From NCBI GenBank assembly GCA_963705355.1, contig OY970070.1, positions 930,001 to 994,000 on the forward strand: DNA of 64,000 bases, in the 5' to 3' direction. The notes under the pieces were generated by a model. It made no database searches. It was given only the letters and a program-made list of their open reading frames with translations, and was not told where the DNA came from. The stretch's first letter is position 1; every line of letters starts with the position of its first letter. A program made the position numbers and the translations under genes. Positions 16,734 to 25,367 of the stretch are shown here, piece by piece. This DNA comes from COMBO-56-21 sp963705355 (GTDB taxonomy: Archaea > Thermoplasmatota > Thermoplasmata > UBA10834).

Positions 16734-17498
16734 CTACCTATTCATATTCGAGAATATCTGCTCGAGGTTGGTTCTGGCGCCCATTACCAAGTTCCGAGCC
16801 GCCCCCACTGCAATCTCATATTCGCTGTCTGAGATGGACTTCAAAGCTGCTCGAGCAACTTCCGCGGGTGGAATGCCTCGATCTCTTTGCTCTCTTGCTT
16901 CTCTTGCGCCTTTATCGAGATTCGTATCTACCATTGGCGGTATTATCTCGAAGACTTTCACAGGTGTGTCTCTCAGCTGGTGCCTCAGCGACATGCTGAA
17001 AGAATGAATTGCGGCCTTTGTTGCGCAATAGACTGGCATCATCGCCAACGGTACGAACCCCAAGCCTGAAGAGACATTGATGACCGCCGCTTCTTTTCTT
17101 CTTAAGAATTCTGGCACAAAACACGCCGTCAAATAGACGCACGCCCTGAAATTGATCTCGATTTCGTCTTCCCCATCCAAGGCGCGATACTTGAGCAGGT
17201 CGGCCGGTCCGTTCTTGAAATCGATCATCCTTTGAATGCCTGCATTGTTGACCAAGACGTTGATGTCGTCATAGTTATCAGTGACCCATCTGTACAATGA
17301 CTCGCGCTCCCCATCTATTGACAAATCACATCTTCTCGTGATCAAACCCGGCAGCTTGTTTTTCGCATTGTCCAATGTGTCCTCTGACCGCGCGCACACT
17401 ATGACCTTGTTTCCCTGTTTCATAAAGGCCTCAGCCAGCGCAAGGCCTATGCCAGTAGAACCGCCAGTTACGAGAATCGTATTTCCACTTATCTTCAT
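16734..17498 (-). CDS. Short-chain dehydrogenase/reductase (DltE-like)
   Basis: 254 residues. Classical SDR: nucleotide-binding TGGSTGIG near residues 11-18, NNAG at about 86, catalytic Ser in VINVSSGLG and YxxxK in YCATKAA. Residues after the active site (MSLRHQLRDTPVKVFEIIPPMVDT) resemble DltE-type oxidoreductases. NAD(P)(H)-dependent; substrate unknown. It lies about 30 bp downstream of the nitroreductase gene on the same strand, so the two may be co-transcribed. Confidence 0.9.
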   Translation of the reverse strand: MKISGNTILVTGGSTGIGLALAEAFMKQGNKVIVCARSEDTLDNAKNKLPGLITRRCDLSIDGERESLYRWVTDNYDDINVLVNNAGIQRMIDFKNGPADLLKYRALDGEDEIEINFRACVYLTACFVPEFLRRKEAAVINVSSGLGFVPLAMMPVYCATKAAIHSFSMSLRHQLRDTPVKVFEIIPPMVDTNLDKGAREAREQRDRGIPPAEVARAALKSISDSEYEIAVGAARNLVMGARTNLEQIFSNMNR

Positions 17499-17528
17499 GC
17501 CTCAATCAGACCTCCTTGATTGCTGATC

Positions 17529-18248
17529 TCAGCCAATTCCGCTGTTTCCATACAGATTATGGTGGGTGAGCTTCTTCACATCGCGGCGCACTCTCAGGTA
17601 CTTGGCTGGCGCAGAGACAGGGTACCCCAGCCGGCAGGCATAGGCAATCTTCATGTACTCGGGGATATCGAGAACTCGCTTTACCTCTTTCTGTACGGAC
17701 TTGTTGCTGAAGACACTCACTATCTGAAAGCTGATTCCTAGGGACTGGGCCATGAGCCACATGTTCTCCATGACACAGCCGAGGCTCATGAAACCGAAGA
17801 CATCTCCTTCCGAAGCGGGTGCTCTTTTCCTGGAATCGTAGATCACGATCAGAAGCGCCGGGCTGCCTTTGATGGACTGGCTCAGGGGCGAGGGCGCACT
17901 TTCACGGGCGACCTTGTCCAGCTTAGCGGGATCCCTCCATGGCGGCGGGAACGCGGTGCCGAGGACTCCCACCTTCTTATTGAGGAACTCCTCCTCTGAG
18001 AACGAGAGCTGCTCATAGTTCTCTCGGAGGAATACTACAGAAATACGAGATTTGATTTTCCCTATCTTTTCAAGGACCTTCTTGTCATCAACCACGAGGA
18101 TCTCGAAGTTCTGCATGTTGTGAGCTGTGGGTGCCCATCTTCCTGCATCCAGAATCAGCCTCAGGTCCTCTTTCGTGACCGGGTGATGCGGATCGAAAGG
18201 AACCCTTGCAGAATGTCTTTCCTTGATGAGTTCTAAGACATCACTCAT
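17529..18248 (-). CDS. Nitroreductase family protein
   Basis: About 239 residues, FMN-dependent NAD(P)H oxidoreductase fold. Motifs: KERHSARVPFDPHHPVTKEDL at the N-terminus (phosphate-binding Arg-His-Ser), AGRWAPTAHNMQNFEILVVDD (typical aPta-N-qpw), and LGCVMENMWLMAQSLGIS in the C-terminal half. It may reduce nitro- or quinone-type compounds, or serve as a flavin-dependent dehalogenase-like enzyme. The ATG at 18248 is preceded by GGGAGATGAT; an ATG three codons upstream overlaps that ribosome site. Confidence 0.9.
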   Translation of the reverse strand: MSDVLELIKERHSARVPFDPHHPVTKEDLRLILDAGRWAPTAHNMQNFEILVVDDKKVLEKIGKIKSRISVVFLRENYEQLSFSEEEFLNKKVGVLGTAFPPPWRDPAKLDKVARESAPSPLSQSIKGSPALLIVIYDSRKRAPASEGDVFGFMSLGCVMENMWLMAQSLGISFQIVSVFSNKSVQKEVKRVLDIPEYMKIAYACRLGYPVSAPAKYLRVRRDVKKLTHHNLYGNSGIG

Positions 18249-18570
18249 GACAATCATCTCCCGTTTGGAACCGCCGGGAAATCACCCTTCCTTCCTTATG
18301 GTCTTTCCGACGAAGTGTCCCAAGGGACCAGATTACGTGCCTCGGCTAACTGAAGAGGAAGCCAGGCCTTGACAGGAAGCACCAGTATGTTGGAACCTTG
18401 GTGAGCATCAGGGCCGGACGACGACAAGCAGGTTAGTCCAGTGTTGCCAGGAATGACGATTGTTTTTCGTTTCTATTGAAATCAGAAAAAGTGTTTAGCT
18501 CGGCGCGGATTAGTACATAGGCCAAGATAGATTCTTGTATCGACAGGCGAATGCTTGTTCTGGTGAGTCC
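18249..18570. other. Intergenic region with partial dispersed element
   Basis: At 18291-18320 there is a pyrimidine-rich CCTTCCTTCCTTATGGTCTTTCC, which elsewhere marks the outer edge of the dispersed element. At 18468-18505 there is TTTCTATTGAAATCAGAAAAA followed by GTTTAGCTCGG. No gene seen. Confidence 0.5.
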
Positions 18571-19272
18571 GTGGTCGTATGTCCGAGATGTGGCAAACAG
18601 CTTCCTGAGGGAGCGAGGTTCTGCAGCTCCTGTGCTTCTCCGATATCGTCGGCTTCCAATCTGAACACGGGAGTCCCTGCTCTGCAGCAAAAGCAATCGC
18701 CTATCTGGTACCAGAACTACTATCGCATCAGGAAGAAGGTCGTGGCAATCGCCAACCAATACTGGATAGAGGATCAGCAGGGAAACTCCCTGGGCTATAC
18801 GAAGCAGAAGCTCCTCAAGCTGAAGGAGGATATTCGCATCTACACCGACGAAAGCATGAGCACTGAACTGTTCAGGCTCCAGCAAGAGCAGATAATGGAT
18901 ATGTGGGGGACTTTCGCCATCATCGATTCCGCAACGAATGTCTGTGTGGGGAAGCTGAAGAGGCAGGCCATCAAGTCAGGACTGGTAAAGGATGAGTATC
19001 TCCTCCTCGACCCTAGTGGGCAACAGGTCGGCAGGGTCGTCGAGTCCGCGGGACGAGGTCTGGCAAGGAAGTGGATACCAGGCGGGGGGCTCATACCCGA
19101 ACACGTTGCTGTCGAATTCAATGGCCAGGAGGTTGCCCAGATAAAGCAGCAATTCAAGATCATCGGCGATATCTGGGAGGTCGATTGCAGCCGAGTACCT
19201 GCCCAATTCGACAGACGCACCCTGCTCGGGTGCATGATAATCATGGGCATGATCGAGCGAGATCGTAAGTAG
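18571..19272 (+). CDS. Zinc-ribbon protein with LURP-one/scramblase-like domain
   Basis: About 233 residues. The N-terminus is a zinc ribbon (CPRCGKQLPEGARFCSSC). The remainder is a beta-rich domain with repeated strand pairs (YRIRKKVVAIANQYWIEDQQGNSLGYTKQK, WGTFAIIDSATNVCVGKLKR, VAVEFNGQEVAQIKQQF), typical of the tubby/LURP-one/scramblase superfamily. There is no transmembrane segment in the main body. The GTG at 18571 has GGTGAG just upstream, better than the TTG at 18535. The stop codon runs directly into a dispersed element. Function unknown; membrane-lipid association is possible from the fold. Confidence 0.82.
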   Translation: MVVCPRCGKQLPEGARFCSSCASPISSASNLNTGVPALQQKQSPIWYQNYYRIRKKVVAIANQYWIEDQQGNSLGYTKQKLLKLKEDIRIYTDESMSTELFRLQQEQIMDMWGTFAIIDSATNVCVGKLKRQAIKSGLVKDEYLLLDPSGQQVGRVVESAGRGLARKWIPGGGLIPEHVAVEFNGQEVAQIKQQFKIIGDIWEVDCSRVPAQFDRRTLLGCMIIMGMIERDRK

Positions 19273-19345
19273 CTCGGTGCAATTTCGCTTTCATTGAATC
19301 GAAAACATGAATGTCTGGCCTTAGGGAGTTCGATTCTCGCCCGGT
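19267..19345 (+). repeat. Dispersed element, copy F, with tRNA-like 3' half
   Basis: It starts at the stop codon of the preceding gene: GTAGCTCGGTGCAATTTCG, TTGAATCGAAAACATGAATG, TCTGGCC, then GGGAGTTCGATTCTCGCCC followed by GGTCCA. An A-box-like start and a B-box-like GAGTTCGATTCTC lie 58 nt apart. A matching 5' acceptor strand is missing, so this is not an intact tRNA. Confidence 0.6.
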
Positions 19346-19530
19346 CCACGCTGCCTTTCTTGTTGTTGAACGCGGCAGAGAGCCCGATGAGATGGCTCGC
19401 TCTTGACCACATTCGCTGAGTTGATTCTGAATCAGGTTTCCAGGTATGCATCCGATAGCACGCACACGGCTCATCGTGACAAAAGACCTTAGGGAGGGAA
19501 AGGCGATGTGTGCATGAGGAGTCCGAGAAG
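19346..19530. other. Spacer with second half of a dispersed element
   Basis: It contains GCACGCACACGGCTCATCG (about 19454-19472) and the purine-rich tail AGACCTTAGGGAGGGAAAGG (about 19485-19504), the outer parts of the dispersed element. The AGGAG just after it serves the next gene. Confidence 0.5.
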
Positions 19531-19812
19531 ATGGAAAAGACCAAGGTGAATACGCCCAACGGGCCAGCAGATGCGATGGAATTGGAGTTCAAGGTCAAGA
19601 GCGAACCATGGACCACATTGGAGTTGGAAGACGGCACGACCCTCCATGTCAAGATCAACATCGGAAAGGTCTTTCGACTAGAGCATTACGACCAGATGAC
19701 GGGGGAACCCGCATACCTGTTCACATCCAACAACCTAATCCGATCCCAAGTGCCTGCAAAGCTCAAGAAGTTCCAGACTTATCCGAAGGCGACGAACCAA
19801 GAGGTCGCCTAG
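19531..19812 (+). CDS. Small conserved-looking hypothetical protein
   Basis: 93 residues from the ATG at 19531, which has AGGAG 8-9 nt upstream; a GTG 21 nt earlier is less likely. Predicted soluble and beta-rich: VKSEPWTTLELEDGTTLHVKINIGKVFRL, then PAYLFTSNNLIRSQVP. No family recognised. It stands alone between two dispersed elements. The acidic N-terminus and regular codon use support a real gene. Confidence 0.7.
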   Translation: MEKTKVNTPNGPADAMELEFKVKSEPWTTLELEDGTTLHVKINIGKVFRLEHYDQMTGEPAYLFTSNNLIRSQVPAKLKKFQTYPKATNQEVA

Positions 19813-19875
19813 CGAGACCGGAAGTCTGGAGAATGCCATGGGGAAGGAAAATCAAACCTGCAAGAGTATGCTGCA

Positions 19876-19945
19876 TTTTTCCTTTTGATTGAAATCAAGA
19901 AAAAAGAATGTCTGGCTTTTCAGGGGTTCACATCCCCTTCGGTTC
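19876..19945 (+). repeat. Dispersed element variant G with perfect T-arm-like hairpin
   Basis: TTTTGATTGAAATCAAGAAAAAAG, TGTCTGGCTTTTC, then AGGGG-TTCACAT-CCCCT, a 5-bp stem with a 7-nt TTCACAT loop exactly like a tRNA T-arm. No matching D-arm or anticodon arm found. Confidence 0.6.
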
Positions 19946-20017
19946 ACCTAGACTTCTGGCAAGGCTACAAAAGGTGCCCTCGTTCGGCCCATCTACCAGA
20001 AGACTCTCCAGGCGCGG

Positions 20018-21118
20018 TCAGCGTTCCTTCCAGGACATCAGCCTGCTCGAAAGAACGAAGAAGATCAGGCCGACAACCAGCACTACCGCGAGGTTGATCA
20101 AAGCCCCACCCGTGTTGCCGTAGACCATCGTATCTCTCAGGCCATTGTTGAAATACGTGAGCGGCAGCGCAGCGGCAACGACCTGCAGGAAATGGGGCAT
20201 CATATCGAGCGGGAAGAACGAGCCCGACAAGAACATCATCGGGAATCCGATGGCATTTGCGACTGCAACTCCTGACTCGGGGTCCTTGATTGCGACTCCC
20301 AAGAGCATTCCAAGAGAGACAAACAGGAATGCGCCGGCGGGAATCATCACCAGAGAAAGCAAAGTGATCGTCGAGTGCGTGCCAAATGCGGCACTTGCAA
20401 CGGCGAAAGTTGCCAAGAGAGACAATATGAGTATGATCGAGAAGAAGACGAACTTCGATATCAGCCATTCGTGCTTCCTCAATTTCGTTGTGGCAAGCAG
20501 CTTGAAGAATCCCCGCTGTCTGTATTCCGCGCATATCGATGACATGCTGAACAGCGAATTCGTCATGACGGTGATGCCCACAACGCCCGGCAAGAAGTAG
20601 TCCAGGAACTTGTAGCCTTCCTTCAGACCTTGAACGTCCGGCACGACAAGCGGCATCGTCTGCGAGAGGTTGTAGTTGAAGCTCACGCTCGCAGCTTCCA
20701 CAGCCGCAGCAGCGGTCCCGAAGGTGGATTGCGACTTGTCACCGTAGATCGTGACCAGAACTGGTCCGGAGTAGTTTGGGCCCATGCCAGCAAGGATCTT
20801 CGAGCCAAAGTTGTCGGGTATCAATAGAGCTAGTGACAGCGAATTGTCATTGATGTAGTTCGTGATATTCCCATCGTTGGGAATCATCTTGATGTTCACG
20901 AGGGTCGTGTTGTTCAGTTCGTTCATATATGCAATGGAAAGAGGACTCCCGTCCAGGTTCTGGACCGGCAATGACACCTTCTGGTTGCCGCTCGCGCTGT
21001 ATATGGCTCCGAACAGCAGGATCAGCAGTATCGGGAATACGAAGGTGAAGAATGCACCTACCTTCGATCTGAGGTATTGCCTGGAGAATCCTTTGATGTC
21101 CGCAAGAATCCGGCTCAT
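20018..21118 (-). CDS. ABC-2 type permease (YhgE/daunorubicin-type exporter)
   Basis: 366 residues. It has an N-terminal transmembrane helix (GAFFTFVFPILLILLFGAIYSAS), a soluble external domain of about 150 residues, then five membrane helices ending in the typical GFPMMFLSGSFFPLDMMPHFLQVVAAALPLTYFNNGLRD. It belongs to the ABC-2 family with a large extracytoplasmic loop. Its start overlaps the end of the ATPase gene by 4 bp (ATGA), so they form one exporter. Substrate unknown. Confidence 0.94.
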   Translation of the reverse strand: MSRILADIKGFSRQYLRSKVGAFFTFVFPILLILLFGAIYSASGNQKVSLPVQNLDGSPLSIAYMNELNNTTLVNIKMIPNDGNITNYINDNSLSLALLIPDNFGSKILAGMGPNYSGPVLVTIYGDKSQSTFGTAAAAVEAASVSFNYNLSQTMPLVVPDVQGLKEGYKFLDYFLPGVVGITVMTNSLFSMSSICAEYRQRGFFKLLATTKLRKHEWLISKFVFFSIILILSLLATFAVASAAFGTHSTITLLSLVMIPAGAFLFVSLGMLLGVAIKDPESGVAVANAIGFPMMFLSGSFFPLDMMPHFLQVVAAALPLTYFNNGLRDTMVYGNTGGALINLAVVLVVGLIFFVLSSRLMSWKER

Positions 21119-22056
21119 GGTTTCAGATCCCCCTCTTCCATCTTGGCACCCACAAGGTCTAGGAAGACGTCCTCCAAGGTCTGTCTCCTGGTGTACATGT
21201 CCTTGACTTTCAGCTCTATCCCGCTGAGCTTCTGGAAAATCGTCCTCATCTCAGAGGGGTCTGCAACTGGCACAAGTATGTCTCCATCGGCCTCTGTCGT
21301 GGCTTCGATCCCTCTCCTCTTGATCTCCTTCATGCCCTCAGGGCCGACGCCAACGAGCACGATCACAGTGAGCTTTGCGTGTTTTCTTATGAGTTCCTCA
21401 GGGCGGTCCCGCGCGATTATCTTCCCCTTGTGCATGATCGCCACATCGTCTGCTAGCTTCTCGGCCTCGTCGAGGTAGTGGGTGGTCGGGAAGACGGTCG
21501 TGCCTTTCTTCCGGATTTCTTGAATGAGTGCCCACAAGTCTCTCCTTGCCCTCGGGTCGAGTCCTGTCGTAGGTTCGTCCAGGAAGAGAACCTCAGGTTC
21601 GTTGATGACCGAGAGCGCAATCCCGAGCTTCCTCTTCTCGCCACCTGACAGTTTCTTTGAGACGGAGTTCTTCCGACTAGTCAGGTCAACTTTCTCCAGC
21701 AATTGCTGGATGTCCTTCCGCGACATCTTCCTGTCATACAGTCCTGCCCAGTACTCTATGGCCTCCGGGGGTTTCAGCTCATCAAAAGGCTCGAAGTTCT
21801 GAGGCAAGATGCCGACCTTGTCTCGTATCTGGGAGTAGTCGTGGGTCACGTCGACCCCGAAGATGGATGCGACCCCGGAGGTCGGGTTTCGGAGGCCTTC
21901 CAGGATCTCGACTGTGGTGGTTTTCCCTGCACCGTTCGGACCGAGCATCGAGAATATCTGGCGCGGCCTGATTTCGAACGATATGCCATCGACTGCCTTG
22001 ACGTCTGGCGGATAATGTTTGTAGAGATTCTCAACGTTGATGATTGCCTCATTCAT
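21115..22056 (-). CDS. ABC transporter ATP-binding protein
   Basis: About 313 residues from the ATG at 22056 (NEAIINVENL). Walker A MLGPNGAGKTTTVEIL, Q-loop ILPQNFEP, signature KLSGGEKRKLGIALS, Walker B VLFLDEPTTGLDPRARRDL, and switch TTHYLDEAEKLADD. A C-terminal extension of about 80 residues (VGPEGMKEIKRRGIEA through TRRQTLEDVFLDLVG) is typical of CcmA/DrrA-like exporters. It partners the overlapping permease gene downstream. An in-frame ATG 60 nt upstream would add an unsupported N-terminus. Confidence 0.94.
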   Translation of the reverse strand: MNEAIINVENLYKHYPPDVKAVDGISFEIRPRQIFSMLGPNGAGKTTTVEILEGLRNPTSGVASIFGVDVTHDYSQIRDKVGILPQNFEPFDELKPPEAIEYWAGLYDRKMSRKDIQQLLEKVDLTSRKNSVSKKLSGGEKRKLGIALSVINEPEVLFLDEPTTGLDPRARRDLWALIQEIRKKGTTVFPTTHYLDEAEKLADDVAIMHKGKIIARDRPEELIRKHAKLTVIVLVGVGPEGMKEIKRRGIEATTEADGDILVPVADPSEMRTIFQKLSGIELKVKDMYTRRQTLEDVFLDLVGAKMEEGDLKP

Positions 22057-22256
22057 GGTTATCCCCGATGCTCCGGGACAGCATTGTTGAACGGATATAA
22101 TCTCTTTCGTGCGCACCGATGTGCAGTGCGCTCTCGACGGCTTCGCGTGCGCCGCATTGGAGCGTCTTCTCCGTGCGCAATGGCACTAGCTGCCATCTGA
22201 AGCTGGAGCAGGATTCTAGATTCCATGTTTGCCGCCTGAGGGAGAGATGAGCTTAA

Positions 22257-22553
22257 GGGGATGTCTCGGTCAAGAGAATCACCGAATGGTTGATTCGAAA
22301 GACAGGTCTGTCACAATCCTACATCGAGAACGAGATCAAGTGGTATTCGAGACCTCCTGGATATCCGCTTTCGTACTTGGTAGGTCGGCATTTCATTGAT
22401 AGACTCAAGAAAGAACTGAAAGCCGAGCTTGGTTCGAGGTTCGATGAGCGGGCATTCCATGATGCAGTGGCTGACTGTGCTTGTCTTCCGTTCTTCGTTC
22501 TTAAGAGTCTCGTTAGGCCAAAACTGGCCTCGCGAATCGTCTGCGAAAAGTGA
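22257..22553 (+). pseudogene. C-terminal remnant of a DUF885 protein
   Basis: About 98 codons, open from just after a TAA at 22254-22256. The translation has EWLIRKTGLSQSYIENEI, RPPGYPLSYLVGRHFIDRL, LGSRFDERAFHDAV and LPFFVLKSLV. These match the last part of DUF885 proteins (PGqalsY-iG, lG--Fd-r-FHd--l--g--Pl--L). The HExxE-containing body, several hundred residues long in the family, is absent upstream, where only about 200 bp of noncoding DNA precedes the ABC ATPase gene. It is therefore a truncated relic, unless a short standalone protein is expressed from the TTG at 22290. Confidence 0.7.
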
Positions 22554-22561
22554 ATCGTTGT

Positions 22562-23413
22562 TCAGATGTAGAGTCCGCCGTTTATGTCAATTACCTGCCC
22601 GGTAATATAGCCTGCCTCTGGAGACACCAGATATGTAACTGCAGATGCGACTTCTTCAGGTTTCCCCAGCCTGCCCATAGGTATCTGTGCCAGGATCTTC
22701 TCCATGATCTTGGCTGGAACAGACTTCAGCATATCGGTCCCGATGAATCCCGGGGCCACGGCATTTACGGTGACGCCTTTGTCCGCGAATTCCTTTGCAA
22801 GTGTCTGAGTCAAACCTATTATCCCTGCCTTTGAGGCTGCGTAGTTAGCCTGGCCCCGATTCCCCATCCGGCCAATCACAGAAGATATGTTCACTATCCG
22901 GCCGTAATGCCGCTCGAGCATGCCATCAATGACAGCTTTGGAGCAATTGAAAGTCCCCGTGAGGTTGACGGAGATCACGTCGTCCCACATCTCGGACGTC
23001 ATCTTCACGAACGACTTGTCCTTGACTATTCCGGCGTTGTTGACCAAGATATCGATCTTGCCGAACTCGGCAACCGCCTTGTCTCGCATCTTGTTCACTT
23101 CGTCCATTTTTCCAACGTTGGCCTGGCATATGATAGCATGTCTTCCCATCGATTCTATCATGTCTCTGACTTCTTTCGCCTGTTCAACAGTGTCCATAAT
23201 GTCAATCATCTTGATCAGTTCGTCAAGATCGTCTATTCTATCCGTCTTGTTTATGAAGTCGATAACGTCCGCAGCCTGGTCCTTGCTGCTCTGATAGTTC
23301 ACGGCGACATTAGCGCCTGCGTCCGCGAGCCTGATTGCGATCGCCTGACCGATACCTCTGGAGCCGCCTGTGACCAGAGCCGCTTTTCCATCTAGAGCCG
23401 CTGTTCTTTTCAT
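22562..23413 (-). CDS. SDR acetoacetyl-CoA/3-oxoacyl reductase with internal insertion (PHA operon)
   Basis: About 283 residues. FabG/PhaB-type SDR: TGGSRGIG, NNAG, catalytic Ser in IVNISSVIG, YAASKAG and the C-terminal YITGQVIDINGGLYI. It should reduce 3-oxoacyl thioesters to (R)-3-hydroxyacyl thioesters, the precursors of PHA. It differs from ordinary FabG (about 247 residues) by an extra stretch of about 35 mostly charged and hydrophobic residues after NYQSSK (DFINKTDRIDDLDELIK, MIDIMDTVEQAKEVRD). Last gene of the PHA operon. The ATG at 23413 follows AGGTGA. Confidence 0.9.
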   Translation of the reverse strand: MKRTAALDGKAALVTGGSRGIGQAIAIRLADAGANVAVNYQSSKDQAADVIDFINKTDRIDDLDELIKMIDIMDTVEQAKEVRDMIESMGRHAIICQANVGKMDEVNKMRDKAVAEFGKIDILVNNAGIVKDKSFVKMTSEMWDDVISVNLTGTFNCSKAVIDGMLERHYGRIVNISSVIGRMGNRGQANYAASKAGIIGLTQTLAKEFADKGVTVNAVAPGFIGTDMLKSVPAKIMEKILAQIPMGRLGKPEEVASAVTYLVSPEAGYITGQVIDINGGLYI

Positions 23414-23441
23414 GCCTTTCACCTCTTGTCCTCGCGTGAGC

Positions 23442-24194
23442 CTAGACTACTAGTCCACCATCGACTAACAATACGCACCCGTTCACGTACCTCGCTTCGT
23501 CCGACGCTAGATATAGGTTAGCATAGGCGACATCTATCGGGTCACCTAGCATTTTCAGAGGAGTCTTTTCCGTCATCAGGTCGAGGATCTTCTGAGGCAA
23601 GGATGCAGTCATTGGAGTCTTTATGAATCCGGGAGCGACTGCATTGACTCTGATCCCCTTCTTTCCCAGTTCCTTGGACAAGGTTTTGGTGACTCCGATC
23701 AAGCCGGCTTTGGCGGCCGAATAGTTGACCTGGCCAATATTGCCATAGATGCCTGAGACAGAGGACACATTGACAATCGAACCGCTTCCTCTCTGCAGCA
23801 TATGATCAACGACTGCCTGAATGCAGTTGAACGAGCCCGTGAGGTCAACACGAAGCACTTCGTCCCACTGCTCTTCTGTCATCTTCTGCACCAATGCGTC
23901 CCTGATTATGCCTGCGTTATTGATCAGGATGTCAATCTTCCCGAATCTTTGGAGCGTTGCATCGACTGCGCTCCTCACTTCATCTCTCTTGGTTACATCT
24001 GCCTTCGCGCAAAGCGTGTTCTTGATTTCCGAGTCTTTGGCAAACCCCATGTCACGAAAGACCTTCTCGACATCTCCGGTGAAAACGTCGAAGATAGCCA
24101 CCTTTGCCCCCTCATGCAAGAAGAGTTTCGCAGTCTCCTTTCCGATTCCACTTCCGCCACCAGTAACTACTGCAACCTTGTTCTCTAACCTCAT
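23442..24194 (-). CDS. SDR 3-oxoacyl-(ACP/CoA) reductase, FabG-like (PHA operon)
   Basis: 250 residues of canonical FabG architecture: TGGGSGIGKETA, NNAGIIRDAL, INC-type SIVNVSSVSGIYGN, YSAAKAGLIGVTK, and NGCVLLVDGGLVV at the end. NAD(P)H-dependent reductase, likely supplying (R)-3-hydroxyacyl-CoA. It lies 49 bp after phaC and 28 bp before the second SDR, all on the minus strand. Two different reductases in one PHA operon may cover different chain lengths or opposite directions (synthesis versus mobilisation). Confidence 0.92.
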   Translation of the reverse strand: MRLENKVAVVTGGGSGIGKETAKLFLHEGAKVAIFDVFTGDVEKVFRDMGFAKDSEIKNTLCAKADVTKRDEVRSAVDATLQRFGKIDILINNAGIIRDALVQKMTEEQWDEVLRVDLTGSFNCIQAVVDHMLQRGSGSIVNVSSVSGIYGNIGQVNYSAAKAGLIGVTKTLSKELGKKGIRVNAVAPGFIKTPMTASLPQKILDLMTEKTPLKMLGDPIDVAYANLYLASDEARYVNGCVLLVDGGLVV

Positions 24195-24243
24195 CTGAAA
24201 TTCCTCCTTTTCTCTGCACTCGATAATCCTTCTCTTTCTTGCC

Positions 24244-25338
24244 TCAGCTACTGTCTTCCCCAGATCGCGTCTTCAACCAGGACGAGATCTTCGGGCAAAT
24301 CTCCCTTTGTGACTTGCCACTGACGAACATTCCGATGTGGCCCGTGGGAAAAACCATGATTTCTTTGTCCGTGCTCGCAACTGCATCGTTGAGCGGCTTG
24401 CTGGCAGCAATGGGAACTAGGTGATCGTACTCCCCCATCACGTTCAGCAGAGGCATTGTAATATTCTTGAGATCGATTCTCTTGCCGTTCAGCATCATCT
24501 CGTTCTTTATCAGCAGGTTATTCTGATAGCAGTCCTTGATGAACTGTCGATACGCTTCCCCAGCTTGGTCAGGACTGTCAAAAATCCATTTTTCCATCCG
24601 CAAGAAGTTCTTCACGGTCTCCTGATTCTCTCGCTCGCCCTCTTCGTCATCACTGTTGCTCTCAATCTTCTCAAACAATCCGACGTACTTGTCTATCAAG
24701 ACCCTGAAGGGATCGGTGAGCAGGAAACCCGTGTTAAGTAGATTCCCAGGCACGATGCCGTATGCGTCTACTATTTTGTCGGCATCTAGGCTCTTTGCCC
24801 AGACGTGAAGGAGCCCATCTTCGGTATCGAAGTCGACAGGTGTCACCATTGTTGCGAGGTTCCGGATCTTTTCCGGGTGCAGGGATGAATACATCACCGA
24901 GAAAGTACCGCCTTGGCAAACACCGAACAGGGATATTCTCTCAGCTCCGGACAACTCCTTTACTTTCTCCACGGCGTTGTCAAGATACCCGTTCACATAG
25001 TCATCAATGGTGAGATACCTATCTACTCCTGACGGATACCCCCAATCAATGATGTAGACATCGAGCCCGTCCTCGAGCAGCTTCCTAACGACACTCTTGT
25101 CGGGCTGGAGATCAAGTATGTAGTATCTGTTGACGAGAGCGTAGACGATGAGCACGGGTACTGGATAAGGCTTCTTCACTAATGGGATGTAGTGAAGCAG
25201 CCTCATATCGTCCTCTGTGTAGACGACCTCTGAAGGGGTCGTCCCGACCGAGAACTCCGTTACCTTGAGGAATACATCGAGCATCCTCATGGCCTTCCTA
25301 TTGTTCTCTATAACGTCTGCGACTTCCATAGTTGCCAC
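24244..25338 (-). CDS. phaC: Class III poly(3-hydroxyalkanoate) synthase subunit PhaC
   Basis: 364 residues, the class III length. Alpha/beta-hydrolase fold with the lipase-like box GVCQGG at 139-144 (nucleophile Cys141), Asp in NVMGEYDHLVP and His in FPTGHIGMFVSGKSQREICPKISSWL. The N-terminal VGTTPSEVVY and YIPLVKKPYPVPVLIVYALVNR are typical. It polymerises (R)-3-hydroxyacyl-CoA on granule surfaces together with PhaE. It sits immediately downstream of a phaE-like gene (29 bp) in a five-gene operon. Confidence 0.97.
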   Translation of the reverse strand: MATMEVADVIENNRKAMRMLDVFLKVTEFSVGTTPSEVVYTEDDMRLLHYIPLVKKPYPVPVLIVYALVNRYYILDLQPDKSVVRKLLEDGLDVYIIDWGYPSGVDRYLTIDDYVNGYLDNAVEKVKELSGAERISLFGVCQGGTFSVMYSSLHPEKIRNLATMVTPVDFDTEDGLLHVWAKSLDADKIVDAYGIVPGNLLNTGFLLTDPFRVLIDKYVGLFEKIESNSDDEEGERENQETVKNFLRMEKWIFDSPDQAGEAYRQFIKDCYQNNLLIKNEMMLNGKRIDLKNITMPLLNVMGEYDHLVPIAASKPLNDAVASTDKEIMVFPTGHIGMFVSGKSQREICPKISSWLKTRSGEDSS

Positions 25339-25367
25339 TCTCCGAAACGATATTTAGGGAGCGCCCG

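Noticed and set aside
19267..19345. A functional tRNA at the A-box/B-box-like element
   Set aside because: No acceptor 5' strand, no anticodon arm, and the T-arm stem has a mismatch.
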